A stretch of 64,000 bases of DNA from Lamellibrachia columna (Eukaryota; Annelida; Polychaeta; Sabellida; Siboglinidae), in contig OY759266.1 of NCBI GenBank assembly GCA_963662155.1, positions 5,494,526 to 5,558,525 of the forward strand, written 5' to 3'. Positions 38,701 to 46,700 of the stretch are shown in pieces. Every line of letters begins with the position of its first letter. Positions within the stretch are counted from its first letter, which is position 1. Made by a program: the position numbers and the translations under genes. The notes below the pieces were generated by a model. That model worked only from the letters and a program-made list of their open reading frames with translations, was not told the origin of the DNA and ran no database searches.

Positions 38701-39673
38701 AAATTACTGTGCAGAAATTTGGGGAAACGTATCCGACAAATACTAATAGTATTTTCTTATTACAAAAAACAGTCATCTGCATTATGTATGGTGCAGAACG
38801 GTTGGATCATACAAACTCACTTTTCTAACAATTATAAATATTCAGTGTTTGTTTACTAGACAGGAAGTAACATACTCAATGCGAGTTAATCATGGCTTAG
38901 AACAGCAAAATGTCTGTTCCACCATGCAATTTATGTCTCTCTGTGTCAATGGAGTGCAATTATGGAATTCTCTAAGTGACCATTTAAAAACTACTAATAA
39001 CATAACTGCATTTAAGCATAAATGCAAGAAACTTTTATTTGAGAAAAATCTGGTTGTCGAAATCTAAATCAAATCATTAACATACTGAATTCTGCCATTG
39101 TGGTAACTACCGTATGTGCTAATATGTGTATTTATCATATACTTTAAACACAAGCAACACATGAAAATATAATAAAAATAATGTTTTCAATAACATTATA
39201 TCAGTTATGATTGTTAGGCTGTCATTCAGGTAGACGAATAGCAAGTGCAATAGTCGTAATACCAATGCCTTAATATGCATGTCAGGTAAATCTACATAAA
39301 AGTAAACGACTTTGTATTTGTACATTGTACACTCTCATTTGTAGTATAGCTAAACTTGTTTTTGTCTTGTATGGAGTGTTTCCAATGCTTTGAATAGACG
39401 TTCCAATCAGTAGTTTCAACAGAGAGTTTTAAAAATAAACTAACAGTTCTTCTCAGACTAATTGAAACACTAGATACATTCATGCCATACACGTTTTTGC
39501 TGATGTTGATCCACAGAAGGTGGGTGATAGTATTTGGTGTGATGAATCCATAACAAAGAATTTTGGAACATGCAACTTTGACACGTTCGTGCATTTGTGA
39601 TTCAGGAACTATGGGCTACGTAGGGACCAGCATCTTCGTACGGAAGATCTACTCGACAGTGAAGATAGACTAA
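17633..39673 (+). CDS. TM9SF3: TM9SF3, transmembrane 9 superfamily member 3; complete, 15 coding exons
   Basis: The joined coding exons are 17633-17713, 25315-25510, 26131-26253, 29596-29756, 30243-30320, 30596-30727, 31106-31272, 32427-32521, 33732-33862, 34269-34408, 34570-34638, 35172-35318, 35696-35779, 37866-37942 and 39606-39673. They sum to 1749 nt (582 codons plus TAA); human TM9SF3 is about 589 residues. All junctions are GT-AG and keep phase. The protein starts with a signal peptide, then a lumenal domain with [24 protein letters not shown] and an NLT sequon, then nine hydrophobic segments from about residue 215 to the end. It closes with KID, a K-x-D/E C-terminal motif known in this family to bind coatomer for Golgi retention. 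Family members act in endosome/Golgi membrane trafficking and sorting. The identification rests on near-continuous similarity to the recalled vertebrate protein. No frameshift or stop was seen. Introns 1, 7, 8, 13 and 14 are loaded with repeats. Confidence 0.96.
18480..18660 (+). promoter_or_regulatory. Promoter-like block and exon-donor in TM9SF3 intron 1
   Basis: Within 120 nt lie an exact octamer ATGCAAAT (18550-18557), TGACGTGG, CCAAT (18590) and ggcgcgggaa (18616-18625, E2F-like), followed by cacgaag|gtaagt at 18661. An acceptor ttgttgcag ends at 18786. These could define an alternative or non-coding transcript; no conserved peptide is encoded. Confidence 0.3.
20340..20760. repeat. ~160-nt tandem repeat rich in AGGTCA
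   Basis: Three diverged units, marked by gtaaataggtcaa at 20345, 20502 and 20668. Eight AGGTCA hexamers occur here, including a DR1-like aggtcaaaggtta at 20674-20686. Confidence 0.8.
20761..25314. other. Rest of TM9SF3 intron 1
   Basis: No coding family recognised. Short diverged repeats around ggtggcaaatcgttcaaac (22190-22260 and again near 22930-22980) suggest an old element. A GC-rich palindromic patch gggccatggcccg lies near 23567. Confidence 0.5.
25315..25510 (+). CDS. TM9SF3: TM9SF3 coding exon 2
   Basis: Follows acceptor ...aatccag and precedes donor gtaaga. It encodes [19 protein letters not shown], then the YFSLPFC and [19 protein letters not shown] blocks that typify the TM9SF lumenal domain (residues about 28-92). 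Ends in phase 1. Confidence 0.97.
26131..26253 (+). CDS. TM9SF3: TM9SF3 coding exon 3
   Basis: Encodes [16 protein letters not shown] and the hallmark block [16 protein letters not shown] (residues about 93-133). Phase 1 on both sides, with acceptor tttctag and donor gtaagt. Confidence 0.97.
28435..28860 (+). mobile_element. 5'-truncated LINE 3' end
   Basis: Encodes [47 protein letters not shown] and RRAGYK, the C-terminus of a CR1/L2-like pol protein, with 3' tail to cttgttaaa. It is almost identical to 59985-60395, so this is the same family. Lies in TM9SF3 intron 3. Confidence 0.88.
28868..29150 (-). mobile_element. Second LINE C-terminal remnant
   Basis: Minus strand gives [31 protein letters not shown] and [11 protein letters not shown], the WAGHVxRM tail of another LINE clade's ORF2. 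It abuts the first LINE's 3' end. Confidence 0.65.
29596..29756 (+). CDS. TM9SF3: TM9SF3 coding exon 4
   Basis: Encodes [36 protein letters not shown] and following residues. NLT is a potential N-glycosylation site also present in the vertebrate protein. Ends in phase 0 before gtaagt. Confidence 0.97.
30243..30320 (+). CDS. TM9SF3: TM9SF3 coding exon 5
   Basis: 26 codons: [20 protein letters not shown], then NFFQHR, the end of the lumenal domain just before the first transmembrane helix. Acceptor tgtttag, donor gtaagt, phase 0 on both sides. Confidence 0.96.
30412..30480. mobile_element. (TAA)n plus agagcgcc dispersed repeat fragment
   Basis: taataataataataattaga followed by gcacttttagagcgcc resembles the head of a dispersed element, also hinted at 61760-61815 (tatagcgc and gctcaaagcgctttaca). 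Confidence 0.35.
30596..30727 (+). CDS. TM9SF3: TM9SF3 coding exon 6 (transmembrane helix 1)
   Basis: Encodes [20 protein letters not shown], then [20 protein letters not shown] (residues about 214-257): the first membrane segment after the lumenal domain and the strongly conserved [10 protein letters not shown] cytosolic loop. The donor is gtacgc, slightly off consensus. Confidence 0.96.
31106..31272 (+). CDS. TM9SF3: TM9SF3 coding exon 7 (transmembrane helix 2)
   Basis: Encodes [20 protein letters not shown], then a hydrophobic segment [18 protein letters not shown] and ELYTE. The start follows ...tgttgataag, a weak acceptor chosen because it restores the family reading. The donor gtaagt follows the second base of the Glu codon. 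Confidence 0.93.
31740..32403. repeat. 45/39-nt higher-order minisatellite in TM9SF3 intron 7
   Basis: Units of 45 nt (gaagttatgattaagccaac + ataatgacagtgctgacatt + ataat) alternate with a 39-nt variant containing aagccgccaacat. The group of two 45-nt units and one 39-nt unit repeats about four times. All lengths are multiples of three, which creates a long minus-strand frame (31729-32559) with no protein meaning. Ends 23 nt before exon 8. Confidence 0.95.
32427..32521 (+). CDS. TM9SF3: TM9SF3 coding exon 8
   Basis: Encodes [20 protein letters not shown] and [12 protein letters not shown] (residues about 313-344). It sits 23 nt after the end of a 660-bp minisatellite. Acceptor tattgtag, donor gtgagc. 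Confidence 0.96.
32872..33731 (+). repeat. 38-nt minisatellite made of TM9SF3 exon 9 acceptor copies
   Basis: About 22 units of taaacactrgtgtcaytgtg + tgttgtag + gyaaggtgtg. The real acceptor gtgttgtag|gcaaagtgtgg is the last member. Several units read ttgtag|gtaagg, an acceptor directly joined to a donor. Confidence 0.95.
33732..33862 (+). CDS. TM9SF3: TM9SF3 coding exon 9
   Basis: Encodes [20 protein letters not shown], then [20 protein letters not shown] (residues about 345-388). The acceptor gtgttgtag|gcaaag is the last member of a tandem array of near-identical acceptors, and the exon is distinguished only by sequence after the first few bases. Donor gttagt. Confidence 0.95.
34269..34408 (+). 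CDS. TM9SF3: TM9SF3 coding exon 10
   Basis: Encodes [34 protein letters not shown] and [10 protein letters not shown], a conserved transmembrane segment followed by the NxxPxPIPEKKW loop. Donor gtgagt splits the Trp codon. Confidence 0.97.
34570..34638 (+). CDS. TM9SF3: TM9SF3 coding exon 11
   Basis: A 69-nt exon encoding [20 protein letters not shown] and IEM, the PFGSIFIE transmembrane motif of the family. Acceptor tgctgtag, donor gtaagt. Confidence 0.96.
34740..34990 (-). mobile_element. tRNA-related SINE-like repeat
   Basis: The reverse complement contains gcatggtacagcagtggttg, actctcaaccgagagg and atctgaattc in the order of a tRNA A box, arm and B box. It shares this layout with 61870-62060. 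Confidence 0.5.
35172..35318 (+). CDS. TM9SF3: TM9SF3 coding exon 12
   Basis: Encodes [20 protein letters not shown], then a long hydrophobic stretch ending [13 protein letters not shown]. Donor gtaagt follows the second base of the Trp codon. Confidence 0.97.
35696..35779 (+). CDS. TM9SF3: TM9SF3 coding exon 13
   Basis: Encodes [20 protein letters not shown] and YYFFFKTK. Its 3' end (tttaagacaaa|gtaagtgac) is the apparent seed of the tandem array that follows. Confidence 0.96.
35780..36310 (+). repeat. 47-nt minisatellite made of TM9SF3 exon 13 donor copies
   Basis: Units of gtgagtgactgctgtataag + ttactgaggt + ggtctttttaagaaaaa. The exon itself ends ttttttaagacaaa|gtaagtgac. Early units are more diverged and the last five nearly identical. 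Confidence 0.9.
35890..36480 (+). repeat. Direct duplication of ~150 nt around the donor array
   Basis: About 35895-36045 and 36335-36480 share gatcctggtmatttcacaba, gtggtgttggcgtgtgcagt and aaacaccaggcaga, so the array lies between direct copies of its flank. Confidence 0.85.
36481..37865. other. Remainder of TM9SF3 intron 13
   Basis: AT-rich with no recognised coding or repeat feature. Confidence 0.5.
37866..37942 (+). CDS. TM9SF3: TM9SF3 coding exon 14
   Basis: Encodes [20 protein letters not shown] and LGLMCG, the penultimate transmembrane segment. Acceptor gtttcag, donor gtaagt. Confidence 0.96.
38140..39067 (+). mobile_element. LINE reverse-transcriptase fragment in TM9SF3 intron 14
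   Basis: Pieces in order: [40 protein letters not shown] (catalytic box at about 38391-38420), [33 protein letters not shown] and a C-terminal [12 protein letters not shown]. Same sense as the host gene, frameshifted and with stops. Confidence 0.85.
39606..39673 (+). CDS. TM9SF3: TM9SF3 terminal coding exon 15
   Basis: Encodes [20 protein letters not shown] and D, then TAA. The KID end fits the family K-x-D/E Golgi-retention motif. Acceptor gattcag. Confidence 0.96.
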
Positions 39674-41045
39674 GGGTGTTGCTGAGTCATTCGACTCTGT
39701 CACTGTGTGTTGTTGTAGTTGAGGTGGCTGAGAAGGAGACGAATGTGTAAACTATGCTAGAATGTTACACAGGCTACGTGTTACATTAAAGGAGGTTTGA
39801 TAGATACTTGTCAAACAAGCAGATGTTTCTCTTAATATTACTCATCTTACGTGACTTAGAGGAAAACTATGTAGTGCAACTTGCCGAAAATGTGTATATC
39901 TAGGAAGATACTGACCTAGTGTGCGTGCGTGTGTTACTGTGTGTCATGTGTGCGTGTATTACTGTGTGTCATGCGTGTATGTGTAACTGTGTTTGGCATT
40001 CGGATGTACAAATCTTTAAGTGCTACATAAGTTTGTTGATTGGTCACTTTGATTAATCTGCTTGTACAACCTGTGTGCAAGTTGAAGCGTGACAGTGACT
40101 AGTGTTTTATTTGTAATCAGCATTCCTTGGTGGGACATTGATTGTGTGGTATGTTTTCCACCTGGCTAATCTCATATTTTGGACAGGACAACTAGGCGAG
40201 GGTCTGTCAAGTGTTTGCGACACGCGGTGGTGGTTCTTTTCCTAGCATCGTTCTAATTGAAAGCATTTTGCTTTCTGGGAAGTTTAGTTCTAATACAGTA
40301 ATTGATGTTTGCCATAGATGTCACTCTGTTATTTAAACTATACTTCAATCAGTTGTGATTTTGCTGCCTGTTGCTGTGTATTGTACTTGTATGTGATGCA
40401 ACACTGATCAGATGTTGGTATTAGTGTGCGTTATTACTGCCTGCATGGGTGCATTCACAGCACCTTAGTTTGAATCAGGTCTAACCACTGTGTTGCATGT
40501 TGTATATCATCTCTAACCAGCTGTACAGAGTCTAGTTAGTAACGTTCCAGTTGCTGTTTGTAGTATTTGGCACTGTAAATAGGGTATTTGCAACATTGCT
40601 GGACTAAACCATGGGGCAATGGGTTGAATTTGGTTCAGTCAGCTGTGATGAAAGAGGTGTTGGCTTTTATTGCATTCTGCCAAGACAGTAGTGTAGCAGT
40701 GTGCATGATGGTAACTGCTCGATAATGTTTTACATGGTGTGTAGGTTGTTTTGTGTGTGCTGGCCACATTAGTCTTGCTTCAAGTACATGGTTGTTTGCT
40801 GAAGAAATGTCACGGCGACATGGAGATTGTCTCACTATTTTCCTTTACGTGTTCATGTACATTTGATGTACTGATATGCCAACTTTAAATTATTCAGCTG
40901 TGGCTGCTGATTTAAAGAAAATGTCAAAATAAGAATGGGAATGAATATTAATGAGCTGCCAAGCATGGGTTTGTTCCTGACATATGTTCCATGGCACATT
41001 CAAATAACTTGTCACTCTTATGGTCAGTGCAGAATAAAAATAAAA
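39674..41045 (+). other. Probable TM9SF3 3' untranslated region
   Basis: There is no ORF of note after the TAA. It includes a short GTGTGCGTGTGT-rich stretch (about 39915-39990). Candidate poly(A) signals AATAAA occur at 41033-41038 and 41039-41044, with another-like GAAATAAA near 41067. The true cleavage site cannot be fixed from sequence. Confidence 0.45.
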
Positions 41046-43195
41046 GCTGCATGTGTACATATTGTGAAATAAACAACAGTTATATATCAAATTTTGAGCT
41101 GTTACTATCTTGTCAAATGTTCTTATTGCATTAAAAAAAATTACAGTTCAGCGTGCAACTGTTGTGATCATATGCAGTAGATATGATGGACATGTTATAT
41201 ATGTAACTGTGTGAGCATATTAGATATAAAAAGTTACATGGTTAAGTTAGTGACATGTTTCATTTGATCTAAGAGACCCATTGGTTTGACTCGCTGAGAA
41301 TCTGCGATCCAGCTTGTTGCTATATTATCATGTAATAAAAAACCCAAGTTTTAACTTTGGGATCAAATAATTATTCATTGTACACAGCCTTGTACATCAA
41401 GTAACTTTGGTTACCAAATAATAAAAACCAATTTAATTAAAAAATAAAGATATTGTCCTCAACACAAAAAGATTTGCAGCCAAAATTCTCATTTTGAACA
41501 GGACGGTCATGGGATGCCACTTGCAGCTTTTATTTTCTGCTGTGCTTATTACGGTCAGTAAGCTTTGCTTGCCGATTTTATAGATATATGGAAAATGAAA
41601 GTTGTTTTGTGCTTTCAGTTGTAGTTGTATGAATCATGAAAAAAAATGTTGACCCGATAGCTCTGGTGTGTTGCTGGTTGCTGGTTGCTGGTCAGTTGTA
41701 CAAATCATTTTTCCCAGCATGAAAACAACAGAAGTGCCCCAATCATGAAATAGCAGAGCCATCTGATTTAGGCTGTGGTTGATTAAGATTTTGTACTTTT
41801 CCAATAGCCATAATGTCTGGTGTATCCATACTTTACAGAAAGGAATTTAGGAAATTAATAATCAATATTGTACTTGTATGAAGCAAACTATATTTTTGAC
41901 GTGTCTTAATAAAGTAATCTTGGAATGTGCTGTTAAAGTATTATACATTTTATTAGCTGCAACAATCCAAATGATATCCATATGTAAAAATCAGCATGGA
42001 AGGTCAACACATTCATTAGTTTATAGTAGGTTTTCAATGAAACATTCACAATTATCATCTACAGAAACAGGAAATAACGATTAGGTGTACTAAAACTGTA
42101 CATGTTTATTTATTACTAGTAGGTAAAGATTTTCACACAAACTTACATTTTGTAACTAGTCATCTGCTATGCTAAATGGTGTGCATATAAAAATTGAGCA
42201 TTGAATACAGCAAGAAGTTTTATATTACATAACTACGTCACAGATGCAACTATACAGCAGGGAAAAGATGATTGAATAATGTAGATTTATGCCCAGAGTA
42301 CAAAACTGCTCATATCATGGAATCAAGAAATCAGATACATAGTAATAATAAACATGATTTAAGTAAAATAAGATGAACATCTTCAGTCATATGACCTAAA
42401 ATTGCTGGGCTATCTCAGTCTCCCCTTTGGAAAAAATATTGAAGAGTCCTAGCTACTCTCTGAATAAGCAAGATACTCTGTCGGATGTAAATAACTAACG
42501 TACCTATTTGCAGTATGTATGGATGAGTCTGCTACTAGTGCATTATGTAACCTAATCATGCAGTTACTGTAATATATTACATCATTATACAACAGGCATA
42601 TATGTACTGCCAAATTGCACACAATTAAATAAAATATTGCACAGTAAATATATCTTTGAATGCCTACTCTACTTCTGTACAAAATTGCTTCCAGGTATAC
42701 TATATATACAACATAGGTCGATTTCCTGCATAATAACATGCCTCTCTGTTTTCTGATCACAGGCATACAGCATAACTTCATGTGTTTATACTTACTTTTG
42801 GGTCATGCAAACGAGTGAACTGACAGACATATTTCATTCTCTTTGGCTGTTATCCAAGATGTGACTAGTGTTTCAGTTGACAGTCATAATAACATCTAGA
42901 ATTTGTCAAACTGAAGTAGGAGCTTTATAAAACACAACGGGCCAGTTTCATGAAGCACCCGTACTGTACAAACCTTTGTACAAAGGTTCTCAATTCACAA
43001 AATCTGTGAGGTTTCATACAGTTGTTTGCAGTGATCTTGTTTTCTATAGTTCTTAATAGAAAGTTACGTAATCTTTGTCAAACATTTGTATTAGTTCCTT
43101 CATATGGTACAAACATTTCATGAAACCAGCCCCAGGTTCCAAAATGTTGAGAAGACAGTGGATATGTTGAAGGACATTGAAACAAAACACTTGTT
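41046..43195. other. Intergenic interval between convergent TM9SF3 and tolloid
   Basis: AT-rich sequence without recognisable coding segments or clear repeats. Only short, isolated ORFs are present, none resembling a known family. Confidence 0.5.
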
Positions 43196-43490
43196 CACGT
43201 GTTAGCCACTGACAGTGCAACGTATTGTATGTTGAACCACCTGCAATGCAACATAATGTGAGTGAACCACCCACAGTGCAACATATTGTGAGGTGAACCA
43301 TCCACAGTGCAACATACTGTGATGTGAACCATCCACAGTGCAACATATTTGAGGTGAACCACCCACAGTGCAACATACTGTGATGTGAACCATCCACAGT
43401 GCAACATATTGTGAGGTGAACCATCCACAGTGCAACATATTGTGATGTGAACCACCCACAGTGCGAAGTATTGTAAAGTGAACTTATAGC
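43196..43490. repeat. Minisatellite just 3' of the tolloid stop
   Basis: About nine copies of a unit near 31 nt (gtgaaccaycyacagtgcaac and atattgtgag/at). It lies past the nearest candidate poly(A) signal, so it is either in a longer 3' UTR or just downstream of the gene. Confidence 0.9.
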
Positions 43491-43558
43491 ACCCTGGATG
43501 AGTTTTATTTCACATTTAAGATAAATAATGAGCCTCACAGGGCAGTGGCTGCCTCGTA

Positions 43559-43783
43559 TCACTGATCCTTATTATACATTCTGTCCGTCTCTGTTTCCTT
43601 CTTCCCCAACTTTCCCTTTTTGGGAGTGGCCACGAGTGGGATTTTCACAGTTGGCTGAACAACGGGCTCAGCATTGGGACTTGCAAGAACATAGGTTGCT
43701 GAGAATCCCTTCCAGTTGATCGTGTCGTCGCTCTTGAAGCGGATGAGCAGATGACGACCGCTGGAGATGAACTCCTGAGGGAT
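43559..43783 (-). CDS. Tolloid terminal exon: end of CUB5 and basic tail
   Basis: Encodes [32 protein letters not shown], then a Pro/Lys-rich tail ([10 protein letters not shown]) to TGA at 43559-43561. A minus-strand AATAAA (plus-strand tttatt, 43504-43509) lies only about 50 nt after the stop. Confidence 0.94.
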   Translation of the reverse strand: MPQEFISSGRHLLIRFKSDDTINWKGFSATYVLASPNAEPVVQPTVKIPLVATPKKGKLGKKETETDRMYNKDQ

Positions 43784-46700
43784 CTGGACAAACGACAGAA
43801 TGTATGAGAATGTGTGTCTGGTTAAAGTCAATTCTGTGCGTTCACTGTTGGAAATTACAGTCAAACCATCATCAAGTTTTACTCGCGCCTCATTGCCTCA
43901 GTTCACTCAACTCTATACAAGACCACCTGGCTACATACAGTGATGGATATAAACAAATGTGCAGTCTTCACACAATAATTATGGTGTGGCTGAATGCTTC
44001 CCAGATAAGTTGAGTTGGTGTTGGAAGAAGCAGGTCTGTCGGGGGGGCTGAAGTGTAAAGTACTTTAAAACGGTCCCAAGGACGCTAAACAAAAACTTAC
44101 CTTTAATAATAATACAAATGTACTTATAATAGCATTTTGGTAAATACAACTAACTATAACCGAATCAGAAAAATATGACTATTACTGTAATTAATAATGC
44201 TACTGTAGTATACTTGTGTAATTAATACCAGCCATGTATTCTAAAAATACATGTTTATGTGCTGTAAAGTGTGTAATTTGAAACTATTTATTGCCTCATC
44301 AAATGTAGCAGTTAATAAAATTAATGTTCACACTAAAAATCCACAATGCGCTAAGATCTCACCTGATTACCACAGAAATGTCCGAGCTGTTTTCCGGATG
44401 CGTCTTTGCCATCGTAGATCTCTACATAATCATACCTGAATGACAAAGAATAAAATAAAGCAAATAAAAGTTTGAAAGTTATACAAGTATATTTAGCCAA
44501 AAAATAAGTATATTTTCCAGAAATTACAAAAGAAAATTAAATAAAACAATTTTTGTTTTAATAATATTTTCTGGTGGCTGTGTAATAGACTGCATACTGA
44601 ATTTGATTCTGCAAGAATTATAATGATATCTTTGTTCAATAAAACATGGCATTGATTCCAAATTTGCCAATAGTTGTTCAATATGGCAGCCATTTTGTTT
44701 GTTACCATGGAAACGGGGGGTCTGGGAAAAAAAGTTAAATATATTTTTTACTCAGTATGACCCACTCTACAAATTGGCCTGGAAAAATTTCACTAACTAT
44801 GCAAATAAAAAAAAATCCTACCGAGCTGCCGTGTCTCAACTTAAAGGTGCTACTCAATTAATTTGTTGCTCCTCATCTTGTTCTAGAATCATTTCACAAA
44901 AAATCCAACTTATGGCATACTAGCTCGTTTGTATAAATTTTTTATTTAGTTTTGGTGAAATTATCGGCTGTTCAATTATTTTATTTGGTTAAAAAAGGCC
45001 ATTTTAAAATGGTCCTGCTGTATACACTAGCATAAGGCTACTCGCACTTTTGTAAGTTACACAACATAATGATTAAAGTCAATTCTTTCGGTAATTTCAA
45101 CAAAAAGTGTGCACTCTTTTATTAAACCGACTAAATATATATCTTAACTATTCACGTACTACATATCTGAACACGAATCCAATTGACGGTAGACTAAGTG
45201 GATAGAGGAAGGAGTTTTAAGTAAACCCCATGGCAACCTTAATATACCCCAATTATACAATGTGACAAGGCTATTTATCCAGTGATGATGTGTAGTCAAG
45301 TCTGTGATCTGTCAATTTTGTGCGTGTGGTCAAGTGTGCATGTATTTTGTAAAGTGTGTATTTTGTAGTGTGTGATCAAGTATACATGCACACTCGTCTT
45401 ATGACTGAAGGTTCATATGACTAAAATTGCAAAAAGTTGCATTACCTCAAAGTATACAAGGATGCTTGTGACTTCCAATATTGTTTGTCTCTAGCATAGC
45501 TCATTTCATGACTCCTTCATGACCGAGTCGAAGTGTCATGAGTCCACTCACCCACAGTCTGTCTCGTCCTCCACCTCGAATGTGAGGAAGTGTAGTCGCA
45601 CCCTGTAGTGGTCTGGACTGGCAGACACAACCCAGTCACAGTCTTCCTTGTTGTTGTAGTTCTGATCCCCGTACTTGGCGTGGGAGTACAGGTGCTCAAC
45701 CTTGTTCTTTGCACTCAGACGGCCCCCGCAGACTGAAACAGGTCAACGACTGAATGACTGACTGACTTATAACTGACAAGTTGGGTCAATAGTTCATGGT
45801 TTGTTGTGAGAAGTATAATGTGATATGTTGTAATGGTATATCTGACAACTGTATCCGGGCAACAATGTAATACATTAGACATTGATAGCGTGCTTTGTAT
45901 CCATTAAAAACATGACGAATGCAGTATATTATAAATGTGTACTTAAACTAAATGTTTAGCCGTTAACCAACCAGTGGTGTAATAGTCAGTGTTGCCATTT
46001 TAGATGAACAATATCACCAGTTCAATCTCAAATCTGACCTTTTGTCAGATATTGAAATATCATCAATGGCTTAAACAGTGGGCTAATTTGTTGAATCAAA
46101 CTATATGCTAGCAAAATATCACATATCATTTATCGGAGTAGCTATCCCTCATAGTACAGTCCAGTGCTAACACCAGACTAGAAATAAATTAAATTGAAAG
46201 TGCTGCCACCTAGGGATTAGCATACAACATAACCAGAATGTAGAAACAAGAGTAATGGAGTTACTAGTGGTATGAGGCGAGGGAGAATGTGAGGAAAGTG
46301 CCTACTTGTGGTATGAGGCGAGGGAGAATGTGAAGAAAGTGCCTACTTGTGGTATGAGGCGAGGGAGAATGTGAGGAAAGTGCCTACTAGTGGTATGAGG
46401 CGAGGGAGAATGTGAAGAAAGTGCCTACTTGTGTTATGAGGTGAGGGAGAATGTGAATAAAGTGCCTACTTGTGGTATGAGGTGAGGGAGAATGTGAATA
46501 AAGTGCCTACTTGTGGTATGAGGCGAGGGAGAATGTGAAGAAAGTGCCTACTTGTGGTATGAGGCGAGGGAGAATGTGAAGAAAGTGCCTACTTGTGGTA
46601 TGAGGCGAGGGAGAATGTGAAGAAAGTGCCTACTTGTGGTATGAGGCGAGGGAGAATGTGAAGAAAGTGCCTACTAGTGGTATGAGGCGAGGGAGAATGT

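Noticed and set aside
43053..43562. 169-codon minus frame with repeated CCTVDGSPHNMLH
   Set aside because: Created by the 31-nt array beyond the tolloid stop.
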